This document shows positions 8,310 to 15,522 of a DNA stretch of 64,000 bases, piece by piece. Every line of letters begins with the position of its first letter. The first letter of the stretch is position 1. Source of the DNA: Solobacterium sp. (GTDB lineage: Bacteria; Bacillota_I; Bacilli_A; Erysipelotrichales; Erysipelotrichaceae); contig JAFRCE010000004.1 in assembly GCA_017404505.1 (NCBI GenBank), forward strand, positions 62,001-126,000, read 5' to 3'. The translations under genes were made by a program, and so were the position numbers. The notes beneath the pieces were generated by a model. It was not told the DNA's origin and searched no databases. It saw nothing but the letters and a program-made list of their open reading frames with translations.

Positions 8310-8851
8310 GCGGGGCAGTCCGCCATCCCGGCGGCATTGAAATGACAGAATATCTGCTCGATCTTGCCGGCATTCATAAACCATGTCAGGGCAGAGCGGC
8401 GGATCTTGGCGCCGGGGAAGGCAATACCGTCCGGCTGCTCTGTGAATACGGCTTCGACGCAGTCGGCATCGACCTGGAACCGGCGGATAACGTCATGTCC
8501 GGTGACATGCTGAAACTGCCGTTTGCGGACGGGAATTTTGATCTCGTCATCAGCGAATGCGCGATGTTTCAGACCGGAAAACAGATGGAAGCCGTTCAGG
8601 AAGCGCTGCGCATCCTGAAGAAAGACGGAATCCTGCTGATTGCCGATCTGTTTCCCTGCCGCCGCGAAGAACTGCGGGATATCCTGCAGGAATACGGAGC
8701 GGAACTGCTGTTTCTGAAAGATCATACTTCCTTCTGGAAAGACTATATTATCGAACGTCTCTGGAATGACGAATACATCAGTGAAATCTGCCGGCTGGCG
8801 GATCAGAAATGCCGTTATTATCTGGCCGGCATGAAAGGAAAAGCATCATGA
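8306..8851 (+). CDS. trsM: Class I SAM-dependent methyltransferase (DVU_1556 / TrsM-like)
   Basis: 181 residues starting at the ATG inside the ATGA overlap with the preceding gene. An upstream in-frame start at 8231 would lie within that gene and is rejected. SAM-binding motif I is AADLGAGEGNTVRLL, motif II is GIDLEP, and the acidic loop GDMLKLPFADGNFDLVIS is typical of type-11 methyltransferases. The N-terminal RHPGG motif is a hallmark I associate with this subfamily. The substrate is unknown. Translational coupling to the redox protein before it and the C_GCAxxG_C_C protein after it argues for a common pathway. The symbol follows a database family name as I remember it. Confidence 0.8.
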   Translation: MSGAVRHPGGIEMTEYLLDLAGIHKPCQGRAADLGAGEGNTVRLLCEYGFDAVGIDLEPADNVMSGDMLKLPFADGNFDLVISECAMFQTGKQMEAVQEALRILKKDGILLIADLFPCRREELRDILQEYGAELLFLKDHTSFWKDYIIERLWNDEYISEICRLADQKCRYYLAGMKGKAS

Positions 8852-9294
8852 GTGAAAAGAAAGTTGAATTCGACGAACTGGAAAAGATCTTCGACTACTA
8901 CCATGACGGCTACCAGTGTGCCCAGGTGCTTCTTCTGTATGCCCTGGAAGCGCAGGAAATCGAAAATCCCGACCTGATCCGGGCCATGGGCGGCCTGAAC
9001 CGCGGCATGAGCAATTACCGTTCCATCTGCGGCTGCCTGAGCGGCGGCCTGTGCCTGCTGTCCTACTTTGCCAATAAAGGATCGGCGGACGAAACCGCCC
9101 ATCCTGACTATGACGAGATGGCTGCCGAACTGTATGACTGGTTCCTGCAGGACAACGAAGACACCGGCGGCAGTCCGATGTGCATGGACCTGTTGGAAAA
9201 CGATCTTTCCCAGCGGGCAAGAGTCTGTCCGCTTCTGATCAGCCGAACCTTTCAGAAATGTCTTGAAATACTGGAAAGAAAAGGTCTGGTGTAA
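8848..9294 (+). CDS. C_GCAxxG_C_C family protein (DVU_1555-like)
   Basis: 148 residues beginning at the ATG of another ATGA overlap. The conserved pattern is visible: a Cys in GYQCAQVLL (about 25), MGGLNRGM, ICGCLSGGLCLLS (about 66-77), and later Cys in SPMCMDLL and RVCPLL. Proteins of this family are thought to be redox-active or to bind metal clusters through these Cys, and many have signal-like Cys spacing suited to Fe-S binding. The exact role is not known. Its stop overlaps the start of the radical SAM gene by one base. Confidence 0.8.
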   Translation: MSEKKVEFDELEKIFDYYHDGYQCAQVLLLYALEAQEIENPDLIRAMGGLNRGMSNYRSICGCLSGGLCLLSYFANKGSADETAHPDYDEMAAELYDWFLQDNEDTGGSPMCMDLLENDLSQRARVCPLLISRTFQKCLEILERKGLV

Positions 9295-10649
9295 TGTCAG
9301 TACGGCTGTATCCCGCCGAGAGCGTCTGCCCGGTGTGTCTGAGAAAAATAAAAGCAGCGATAACCGTCGGAAACGACGGCTTTATCCATATGGAGAAGTC
9401 GTGTCCGGAACATGGCTTTTTTGACACGCTGATCTGGGAAGGGAATGTGATTTCCTATCTCTCCTGGAGCGATGACGATGTCGAAGGGAACGCGCCGAAA
9501 ACAGCCATTCCTGCCGAAAAAGGATGCCCGCATGACTGCGGTCTCTGCACCGGCCATCAGAGTGAAGGCTGCTGCGTCCTGCTGGAACTGACCAGCCGGT
9601 GCAATCTGCGCTGTCCGGTCTGCTTTGCCTCAGCCGGGGAAGGAACGGATCTGCCGCTGGCCGAAATCGTCCGGCATTATGACTGGCTGATGGCGCATGG
9701 CGGACCATATAACATTCAGCTGTCCGGTGGGGAGCCGACGATGCGGGAAGACCTTGACGAAATCATCCGGCTTGGCATAGAACGCGGTTTTACCTATTTC
9801 CAGCTCAATACCAACGGTCTGCGGATCGCCGAAGAAGAAAACTACGCCCGCCGTCTGAAGGAAATGGGTGTTTCCTGTGTCTTCCTGCAGTTCGACGGCT
9901 GCCGGGACGGGATATACACCGCGCTGCGCGGAAGAGAACTCTTTGAAATCAAATGCCGGGCAATTGACGCCTGCGCAAAAACCGATCTGCCGGTCGTTCT
10001 CGTGCCGGTCATCGCACCAGGCATCAACGAAGATGACATCGGTGAAATCATTCAGTTCGCTCTGCGGCGCCATCCGCACGTCCGCGGTGTCCATTTTCAG
10101 CCGCTCAGCTATTTCGGCCGCTGTGAAGTGCCGGCCAGAGAACTGACAGAGAAATGCTGTGCGGATGATCAGACCCAATGGCGCATTACGATTCCGCGTA
10201 TGCTGAAGAAAATCGAAGAACAGACGGACGGTCTTTTCAAGGCTTCTGACTTCCATGGCGGCGGTGCCGAAAGTCCCTACTGCTCGTTTCATGCCGCGGC
10301 CCGCGTACAGCCGGACGGCCGTCTGAAAATACTGAAAAAGCGCACCCGGTCCTGCTGCTGCCCACAGCCGAGCAGCGAAGCGATGAACTTCGTCTCGCAG
10401 CAATGGGGCAACGAAGATCCGTCCTTCCCGGACGCGGAAGGCGACGTTTCTTCACTTGATCTGTTCCTGAAACAGGCCATCAACGATACCTTCACGGTTT
10501 CCGGCATGCTGTTCCAGGATGCCTGGAATCTTGATCTGAGCCGGCTGCGCCGCTGCTATATCTGCGAAGCGGACAGCGAGAGGGGAATGGTGCCGTTCTG
10601 CGCCTACAATCTAACGGATACAAACGGAAAGGCTTTATACAGGAAATGA
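9294..10649 (+). CDS. trsS: Radical SAM enzyme (TrsS-like, cysteine form)
   Basis: 451 residues. The radical SAM cluster motif is CNLRCPVC (C103, C107, C110), followed by LSGGEPTMRED. The N-terminal region carries its own Cys set (C12, C15, C37, CPHDCGLC at 78-85), similar to the radical SAM branch that includes archaeal MJ0619 and lipid-modifying enzymes. The C-terminal part has SPYCSFHAAARVQPDG and RSCCCPQPS, likely auxiliary cluster or substrate-side cysteines. Homologues near aldehyde oxidoreductases are named TrsS and in some species are selenoproteins. No in-frame TGA occurs here, so this is a Cys version. The start overlaps the previous stop (TAATG). Confidence 0.82.
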   Translation: MSVRLYPAESVCPVCLRKIKAAITVGNDGFIHMEKSCPEHGFFDTLIWEGNVISYLSWSDDDVEGNAPKTAIPAEKGCPHDCGLCTGHQSEGCCVLLELTSRCNLRCPVCFASAGEGTDLPLAEIVRHYDWLMAHGGPYNIQLSGGEPTMREDLDEIIRLGIERGFTYFQLNTNGLRIAEEENYARRLKEMGVSCVFLQFDGCRDGIYTALRGRELFEIKCRAIDACAKTDLPVVLVPVIAPGINEDDIGEIIQFALRRHPHVRGVHFQPLSYFGRCEVPARELTEKCCADDQTQWRITIPRMLKKIEEQTDGLFKASDFHGGGAESPYCSFHAAARVQPDGRLKILKKRTRSCCCPQPSSEAMNFVSQQWGNEDPSFPDAEGDVSSLDLFLKQAINDTFTVSGMLFQDAWNLDLSRLRRCYICEADSERGMVPFCAYNLTDTNGKALYRK

Positions 10650-11863
10650 AAAAATCACGTCTGGATGATCTGATCCGGAAGCAGGAAAACCTTTCGGAAC
10701 TGAACCGGAACATCCTCGAAGAAATCCAACTGAAAAAACTGAATGCCCTGCTGCAAAAAGAAAAGGAGCGGCAGGGTTTTTACGCATCCCTTCCGGCTTT
10801 TCTGACATCGCTGAAGGAACTGTCCTCTCTGCCTTTTACGACGGCCGATGATCTGCGGCGGTATTATCCGCAGCTCTTCCTTGGCTCTTCCTCCGGGGTG
10901 GAAAAAGTCCTGACGGAAAAAACCAGCGGCACGACCGGCGCGGCCAAACGCATTTTTTACAGCAAAGATGACCTTGCCCACACCATATCGTTTTTCGCGG
11001 CCGGCATCGGCGAAATGACACAGCCGGGTGATAAAGTGATGATCGGCATGCCGTATACCGGTCCCGGCAGTCTGGGTGACCTGATTGCATGCGGCGTACG
11101 GGAATGCGGAGGGCAGCCGGTGCAGCTTTGCGGGGAAAGCCTTTATGATCAGTGCCGGCACTATCACCAGGTACAGCCATCCTGTGCGATCGATCTGCCG
11201 GTGGCACTGCTCGCCAAAGCCCGTTATTATGAATATCTTTACGGCCGCGGCAGTTTTCCGCTCAGGGCGGCGCTGCCTTCGGCGGATGCCTGCTGCAAAG
11301 CGGTGGAGAAAGCCTTGCGGGAAGAATTCGGTCTGTCGCTGTTTCCCCACTACGGCAGCCGGGAAATGTGCATGGGCGGCGCCATCACCTGTCCGGCTCA
11401 CACGGGAATGCATCTTCGGGAACATCAGGTGATTGGTGAAATCGTCGATGAAAACGGTCATGTTCTTCCCGATGGTGAATGGGGCGAACTGGTGATCACG
11501 ACAGTTGACATGCAGGTTCTGCCGCTGATCCGCTTCCGGACCGGCGATCATACCCGTTTCATGAAGGAACCATGTCCCTGCGGCAGTGTGACAAGAAGAC
11601 TGGATCAGATCAGACGGATCGGAAAAGACGCGGAAACACTGGCATGCATCGAAAACGCGTTTTTCTCTCTGCACAGCGTTCTTGATCTTTCCCTTACGGA
11701 AAGAAACGGGCAATATCAGCTGGAGCTGCTGCTCACCGACGAGGCGGAAGCAGACGCGATCCAAAAGACGGCAGACGCGCAGAATCTCATATATGACATC
11801 CGGATCATAAAAACCGATGACAAACTGCTGTATTCAGGCAAAAGGTTCATTCATCATCTGTGA
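10646..11863 (+). CDS. PaaK-like adenylate-forming enzyme (DVU_1553-like CoA ligase family)
   Basis: 405 residues, coupled by ATGA to the radical SAM gene. The P-loop of adenylate-forming enzymes is TEKTSGTTGAAKRIFYS. Other family signs are HYGSREMCMGG, GEWGELVITT and LIRFRTGDHTRF (the core with the Asp that binds the ribose), and a Cys-rich PCPCGSVTRRLDQIRRIGKD as in phenylacetate-CoA ligases. It would activate a carboxylic acid as acyl-AMP and perhaps join it to CoA. The acid made by the aldehyde oxidoreductase is a tempting but unproven substrate. It is the last gene of the coupled cassette, and a promoter for the molybdate transporter starts at its end. Confidence 0.78.
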   Translation: MKKSRLDDLIRKQENLSELNRNILEEIQLKKLNALLQKEKERQGFYASLPAFLTSLKELSSLPFTTADDLRRYYPQLFLGSSSGVEKVLTEKTSGTTGAAKRIFYSKDDLAHTISFFAAGIGEMTQPGDKVMIGMPYTGPGSLGDLIACGVRECGGQPVQLCGESLYDQCRHYHQVQPSCAIDLPVALLAKARYYEYLYGRGSFPLRAALPSADACCKAVEKALREEFGLSLFPHYGSREMCMGGAITCPAHTGMHLREHQVIGEIVDENGHVLPDGEWGELVITTVDMQVLPLIRFRTGDHTRFMKEPCPCGSVTRRLDQIRRIGKDAETLACIENAFFSLHSVLDLSLTERNGQYQLELLLTDEAEADAIQKTADAQNLIYDIRIIKTDDKLLYSGKRFIHHL

Positions 11864-11867
11864 GCCA

Positions 11868-11876
11868 TGGTATAAT
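11868..11876 (+). promoter_or_regulatory. Extended -10 promoter before modA
   Basis: TGGTATAAT immediately after the stop codon of the CoA-ligase-like gene, about 50 bases before modA. It allows molybdate uptake to be transcribed separately from the cassette. Confidence 0.6.
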
Positions 11877-11925
11877 TATTTAAAATTTAATAGCCCGGAG
11901 CACCCGGACGAGGAAAGGATAAGAC

Positions 11926-12780
11926 ATGAAGAAGATTTTTGCATTCCTGTCTGCTTTTGCAATGGTCATTGCACTGGCAGGATGCGGATCGTCTGCCGCC
12001 TCTGAGGGATCCGGCAGCGCGTCCGCATCACCGACTGACGAGCAGGTCGAACTGATCGTTTTTGCGGCTGCTTCCATGACGGAAACACTGGAAGAGATCC
12101 AGAAGACGTACGAAGCTGAAAATCCTAATGTCAGACTTATTTTCACCTTCGATTCTTCCGGTACTCTGAAAACCCAGATCGCTGAAGCAGCACCGTGTGA
12201 TGTTTTCATTTCGGCCGCACCCAAACAGATGAACCAGCTGGACATTACCCAGGACGAAGAAAAGAATCCTGACAGACTGGACTTCATCGATCCGGACACA
12301 CGTATCAATCTGCTGGAAAACAAAGTCGCTCTGGTCGTGCCCAGCAATAATCCGCTGGATATCAAAAACTTTGACGATCTTGCTGAAAAACTGAAGAACG
12401 AACAGATTCTGATGGCGATGGGCAACAGTGACGTTCCGGTCGGACAGTATACCCAGAAGATCCTGGCCTATTACGAACTCAATGAGGAAGAACTTGCCAA
12501 TGCCGGCAAGATCACCTATGGAACGAACGTCAAGGACGTTGTCGAACAGGTTAAAAACGAATCCGTGCAGGCCGGTGTCGTATACGCGACGGATGCCGCT
12601 TCCGGCGGACTGACAGTCATCGATACCGCCAAAAAGGAAATGTGCGGCCAGGTCATCTATCCGGCAGCGGTTCTCAAAGAGAGCGCTCACCCGGAAGAAG
12701 CCAAAGCATTCTTGGCATATCTGCAGAGTGACGCGGCGATGAAAGTATTTGAAGGTGTAGGCTTCTCGAAAGCTGAATAA
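11926..12780 (+). CDS. modA: Molybdate ABC transporter, substrate-binding lipoprotein
   Basis: 284 residues. A signal peptide ends in the lipobox LAGC (Cys at about 20), followed by a Ser/Ala-rich linker, so the protein is a lipid-anchored surface receptor. ModA signatures are LIVFAAASMTETLEEI, FDSSGTLKTQI and APCDVFISA in the N-terminal lobe, then ALVVPSNNP and GNSDVPVGQYTQKIL. It captures molybdate (or tungstate) for the metal cofactor of the nearby oxidoreductase. The ribosome site is GAGGAAAGG 8 to 15 bases before the ATG. It is followed at 12 bases by modB. Confidence 0.92.
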   Translation: MKKIFAFLSAFAMVIALAGCGSSAASEGSGSASASPTDEQVELIVFAAASMTETLEEIQKTYEAENPNVRLIFTFDSSGTLKTQIAEAAPCDVFISAAPKQMNQLDITQDEEKNPDRLDFIDPDTRINLLENKVALVVPSNNPLDIKNFDDLAEKLKNEQILMAMGNSDVPVGQYTQKILAYYELNEEELANAGKITYGTNVKDVVEQVKNESVQAGVVYATDAASGGLTVIDTAKKEMCGQVIYPAAVLKESAHPEEAKAFLAYLQSDAAMKVFEGVGFSKAE

Positions 12781-12792
12781 GGAGTAAACAGC

Positions 12793-13446
12793 ATGGACTG
12801 GTACCCATTGTGGAACTCATTGCGTATCGCTGCGATCAGCTGTGTGATCGTGTTCTTTTTGGGTATCTTCCTTGCCCAGAAAGTCGCCCGTCTGCCGGGT
12901 GTGATCAAAGGTATCTGTGACGTGATCCTGACGCTGCCGATGGTATTGCCGCCGACGGTATGCGGATATTTCCTGCTGCTGATCTTCGGTGTAAGAAGAC
13001 CGCTCGGCAGCCTGCTGGCCAGATACGGAATCACTTTCGTCATGACCTGGCAGGGCGGCATCCTGGCATCGGTTCTGGTCGCTTTCCCGCTGATGTACCG
13101 GACCGCACGCGGTGCCTTTGAAAGTTACAACAAGGATCTGACATCCGCCGGCCGGACACTTGGCCTGTCGGATCTGTACATATTCTGGCGCATCCAGATG
13201 CCGGCCTGCAAACAGGGAATCATCGCCGGCATCGTTCTCGCCTTTGCCAGAGCGCTCGGTGAATACGGTGCCACCAGCATGCTGATCGGATATACACCGG
13301 GAAGAACCGCGACGATTTCAACCACGGTCTATCAGATGTGGCGGACCGGCAACGACGTCCTGGCTTTCAAATGGGTCATGGTCAATGTGGCTATTTCAGC
13401 AGTCGTTCTGCTGACGGTCAACATGCTGGAGAAGAAGAACAGGTAG
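12793..13446 (+). CDS. modB: Molybdate ABC transporter permease
   Basis: 217 residues with about five membrane helices. The permease loop that contacts the ATPase reads EYGATSMLIGYTPGRT, close to the EAA-type motif of ModB, preceded by LAFARALG. ILTLPMVLPPTVCGYFLL is the characteristic second helix of molybdate permeases. It works with modA before and modC after it. It ends in TAG, which shows that amber is used as a real stop codon in this genome. Confidence 0.92.
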   Translation: MDWYPLWNSLRIAAISCVIVFFLGIFLAQKVARLPGVIKGICDVILTLPMVLPPTVCGYFLLLIFGVRRPLGSLLARYGITFVMTWQGGILASVLVAFPLMYRTARGAFESYNKDLTSAGRTLGLSDLYIFWRIQMPACKQGIIAGIVLAFARALGEYGATSMLIGYTPGRTATISTTVYQMWRTGNDVLAFKWVMVNVAISAVVLLTVNMLEKKNR

Positions 13447-13453
13447 GGAAACG

Positions 13454-14512
13454 ATGAGTCTGACGGTAAGGATACGTAAAAAACTGTCGCATTTCACACT
13501 GGCTGCCGACTTTTCGGCTGCCGATCATTTCACCTGTCTGCTCGGCGCTTCCGGCAGCGGTAAAAGCATGCTGCTGAAGTGCATCGCCGGTCTGGAAACA
13601 CCGGACGAGGGATACATCGAACTGAATGGCAGAGTGCTGTACGACTCGGAAAAAAAGACTGATATCCGGCCGCAGAACCGCAGTGTCGGCTATCTGTTTC
13701 AGAATTATGCCCTGTTTCCCAATATGACCGTAAAGGAGAACATCCTCATCAGCCGGTACAAAGACAGAAACCTTCCGGAAGTGCAAGACCGCCTCAAGGA
13801 ACTGATTTCTCTGCTGCAGCTGGAAGGGTATGAAGACAAGTATCCGAACCGGATCTCCGGCGGCCAGCAGCAGCGTACGGCCCTGGCCAGGATCATGATG
13901 AGCGATCCGGAAATACTTCTTCTGGACGAACCGTTTGCGGCCCTGGATGCCAATCTGCGGGAAAAACTGCAGATGGAAATGAAGGATCTGCTAAAGGAAT
14001 ACGGACAGCAGGTGATCATGGTAACCCATGACCGCGACGAAGCCTACCGGATGTCCGATGCGGCAGGGGTGCTGGAAGATGGAAGGCTGATCATATGCAA
14101 GCCGACCAGGGAACTGTTCGCCGATCCGGAAACAGTCAGTGCCGCCCGCATGATCGGCTGCAAGAACATTGTCCCCATACAGATGCTTTCTCAACATGAA
14201 CTCGCCATTCCAAAATGGGGTATACAGATACGGCTGAAGCAGCTGGTTCCTGAGAAAACGACACACATCGGTATCAAAGCCCACCATTTCGGAAACAAGA
14301 AAGATTACACATTTCCTGTCTGTTACTGCGGCGGCATGGAGGATACGTTCGAACATATCATCCGCTTCCGCTTTCACAAACAGGAAGCCGGCAGTGCGGA
14401 TATCTGGTGGAAGCTTCCATACGCACTGACCCCCGATACACTGCCGGACAGAATCGGTTTTAATGAAAAAGATATATTGCTGCTGCATCAGGAGGTAGGA
14501 GAAACATGTTAA
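13454..14512 (+). CDS. modC: Molybdate ABC transporter ATP-binding protein
   Basis: 352 residues. Walker A is GASGSGKSMLLKCIAGL, the ABC signature is RISGGQQQRTALAR, and Walker B is EILLLDEPFAALD with the H-loop in VTHDRDEAYRMS. The C-terminal ~115 residues are where ModC proteins carry a TOBE-type regulatory domain that binds oxyanion. The gene overlaps the following tandem-TOBE protein by seven bases. Confidence 0.9.
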   Translation: MSLTVRIRKKLSHFTLAADFSAADHFTCLLGASGSGKSMLLKCIAGLETPDEGYIELNGRVLYDSEKKTDIRPQNRSVGYLFQNYALFPNMTVKENILISRYKDRNLPEVQDRLKELISLLQLEGYEDKYPNRISGGQQQRTALARIMMSDPEILLLDEPFAALDANLREKLQMEMKDLLKEYGQQVIMVTHDRDEAYRMSDAAGVLEDGRLIICKPTRELFADPETVSAARMIGCKNIVPIQMLSQHELAIPKWGIQIRLKQLVPEKTTHIGIKAHHFGNKKDYTFPVCYCGGMEDTFEHIIRFRFHKQEAGSADIWWKLPYALTPDTLPDRIGFNEKDILLLHQEVGETC

Positions 14513-14919
14513 GCGCAAGAAATAAAATCCGTGGTATCGTCAGCGAAGTCAGATGTGAAGGCGTCATGGGTATCGTCAAAGTCGAAGCCGGTGACGAAAA
14601 GATCACTGCCACGATTTCTGCCGAATCCGTCCGTGATCTGAAACTCAGGGCCGGATCCAAAGTCGTTGCTGTCATTAAGGCTACCGAGGTGATGATGGCA
14701 AATGACAAACTCGTCATGAGTGCCCGCAATCAGTTCCGGGGAACCGTCAGATCCCTTGAGAAAGATGCGCTTATGGCAATCGTGAAACTGGATGTAACAG
14801 GGGATATCGGTCTCACAGCTCTGATTTCATCTGAAGCAGCCGACCAGCTCGGCCTGGCCGTCGGAAAAGAAGCAGTTGCTGTCGTCAAGGCAACGTCTGT
14901 CATGATCGCGGCCGACTGA
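14506..14919 (+). CDS. Tandem TOBE molybdate/molybdopterin-binding protein
   Basis: 137 residues made of two TOBE repeats of about 68 residues: SARNKIRGIVSEV ... VVAVIKATEVMMA and SARNQFRGTVRSL ... AVAVVKATSVMIA. Paired TOBE domains form the small molybdate-storage proteins (molbindins, Clostridium Mop). It probably buffers cytoplasmic molybdate between uptake and insertion. The start lies inside the modC end, with GGAGGTAGG just upstream. Confidence 0.88.
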   Translation: MLSARNKIRGIVSEVRCEGVMGIVKVEAGDEKITATISAESVRDLKLRAGSKVVAVIKATEVMMANDKLVMSARNQFRGTVRSLEKDALMAIVKLDVTGDIGLTALISSEAADQLGLAVGKEAVAVVKATSVMIAAD

Positions 14920-14954
14920 ATCCTGAATATAACCGTTTGACCATCAATTAAAAA

Positions 14955-15006
14955 AAACCGGCAGCGGAAATAAATGCATGTATGTTTCCCAAAAATGCCG
15001 GTTTCA
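14955..15006 (+). terminator. Terminator after the molybdate-uptake operon
   Basis: Outer stem AAACCGGCA / TGCCGGTTT with an inner GGAAA / TTTCC pair, followed by CATTTAG. A-rich upstream sequence makes it plausible in both directions, although the T tract on the plus strand is short. Confidence 0.55.
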
Positions 15007-15008
15007 TT

Positions 15009-15014
15009 TAGAAT
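15009..15014 (+). promoter_or_regulatory. Candidate -10 element for the moaC operon
   Basis: TAGAAT about 27 bases before moaC, just past the terminator. The -35 region is poor (TTTCCC). Confidence 0.35.
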
Positions 15015-15040
15015 AGAAGTAATGGTATGAGGTTTTGATA

Positions 15041-15511
15041 ATGGAATTCACACATTTTGATGCGGAAGGAAACGCCCGGATGGTCGATGTCAGTGAAAAG
15101 GAAACCAGCGGACGCACTGCCGTTGCGCAGGGTACGATCCGTGTTTCCGAAGAAGTGATGGAGGCTGTGCTGGGACAGAAAGTCAAAAAGGGAGATGTTT
15201 TTACGGTGGCTCAGATTGCCGGTATCAGCGGTGCCAAGCGGACATCCGATCTGATTCCGCTCTGCCATAATATCGCTCTGACCAATGCCGAAGTGACGTT
15301 TGAGACAGATCCCGGCCTGGGCATCATTACCGTATACTGTACTGCCAAAACACGTTCCCGGACGGGCGTTGAAATGGAAGCTCTGACCGGTGTCTGCACA
15401 GCTTTGCTGACGGTCTATGACATGTGCAAGGCAATCGACAAGCGCATGGTCATCGAGGATATCCATCTGCTGAAAAAAACCGGCGGGAAAAGCGGCGAGT
15501 TTACTTTCTGA
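15041..15511 (+). CDS. moaC: Cyclic pyranopterin monophosphate synthase
   Basis: 156 residues. It converts the MoaA product (3',8-cyclo-GTP) to cyclic pyranopterin monophosphate, the second step of molybdopterin synthesis. Signature blocks are MVDVSEKETSGRTAVA, AGISGAKRTSDLIPLCHNI (catalytic KRT and LCH) and TGVEMEALTGVCTALLTVYDMCKA. The ATG at 15041 has GAGG eight bases upstream, and a TTG six bases earlier is the only in-frame alternative. Confidence 0.95.
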   Translation: MEFTHFDAEGNARMVDVSEKETSGRTAVAQGTIRVSEEVMEAVLGQKVKKGDVFTVAQIAGISGAKRTSDLIPLCHNIALTNAEVTFETDPGLGIITVYCTAKTRSRTGVEMEALTGVCTALLTVYDMCKAIDKRMVIEDIHLLKKTGGKSGEFTF

Positions 15512-15522
15512 ACGGAGTGACA

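Noticed and set aside
9294-10649. Possible selenocysteine codon in the radical SAM gene
   Set aside because: Some homologues are selenoproteins, but the frame here has no internal TGA and the equivalent sites are Cys.
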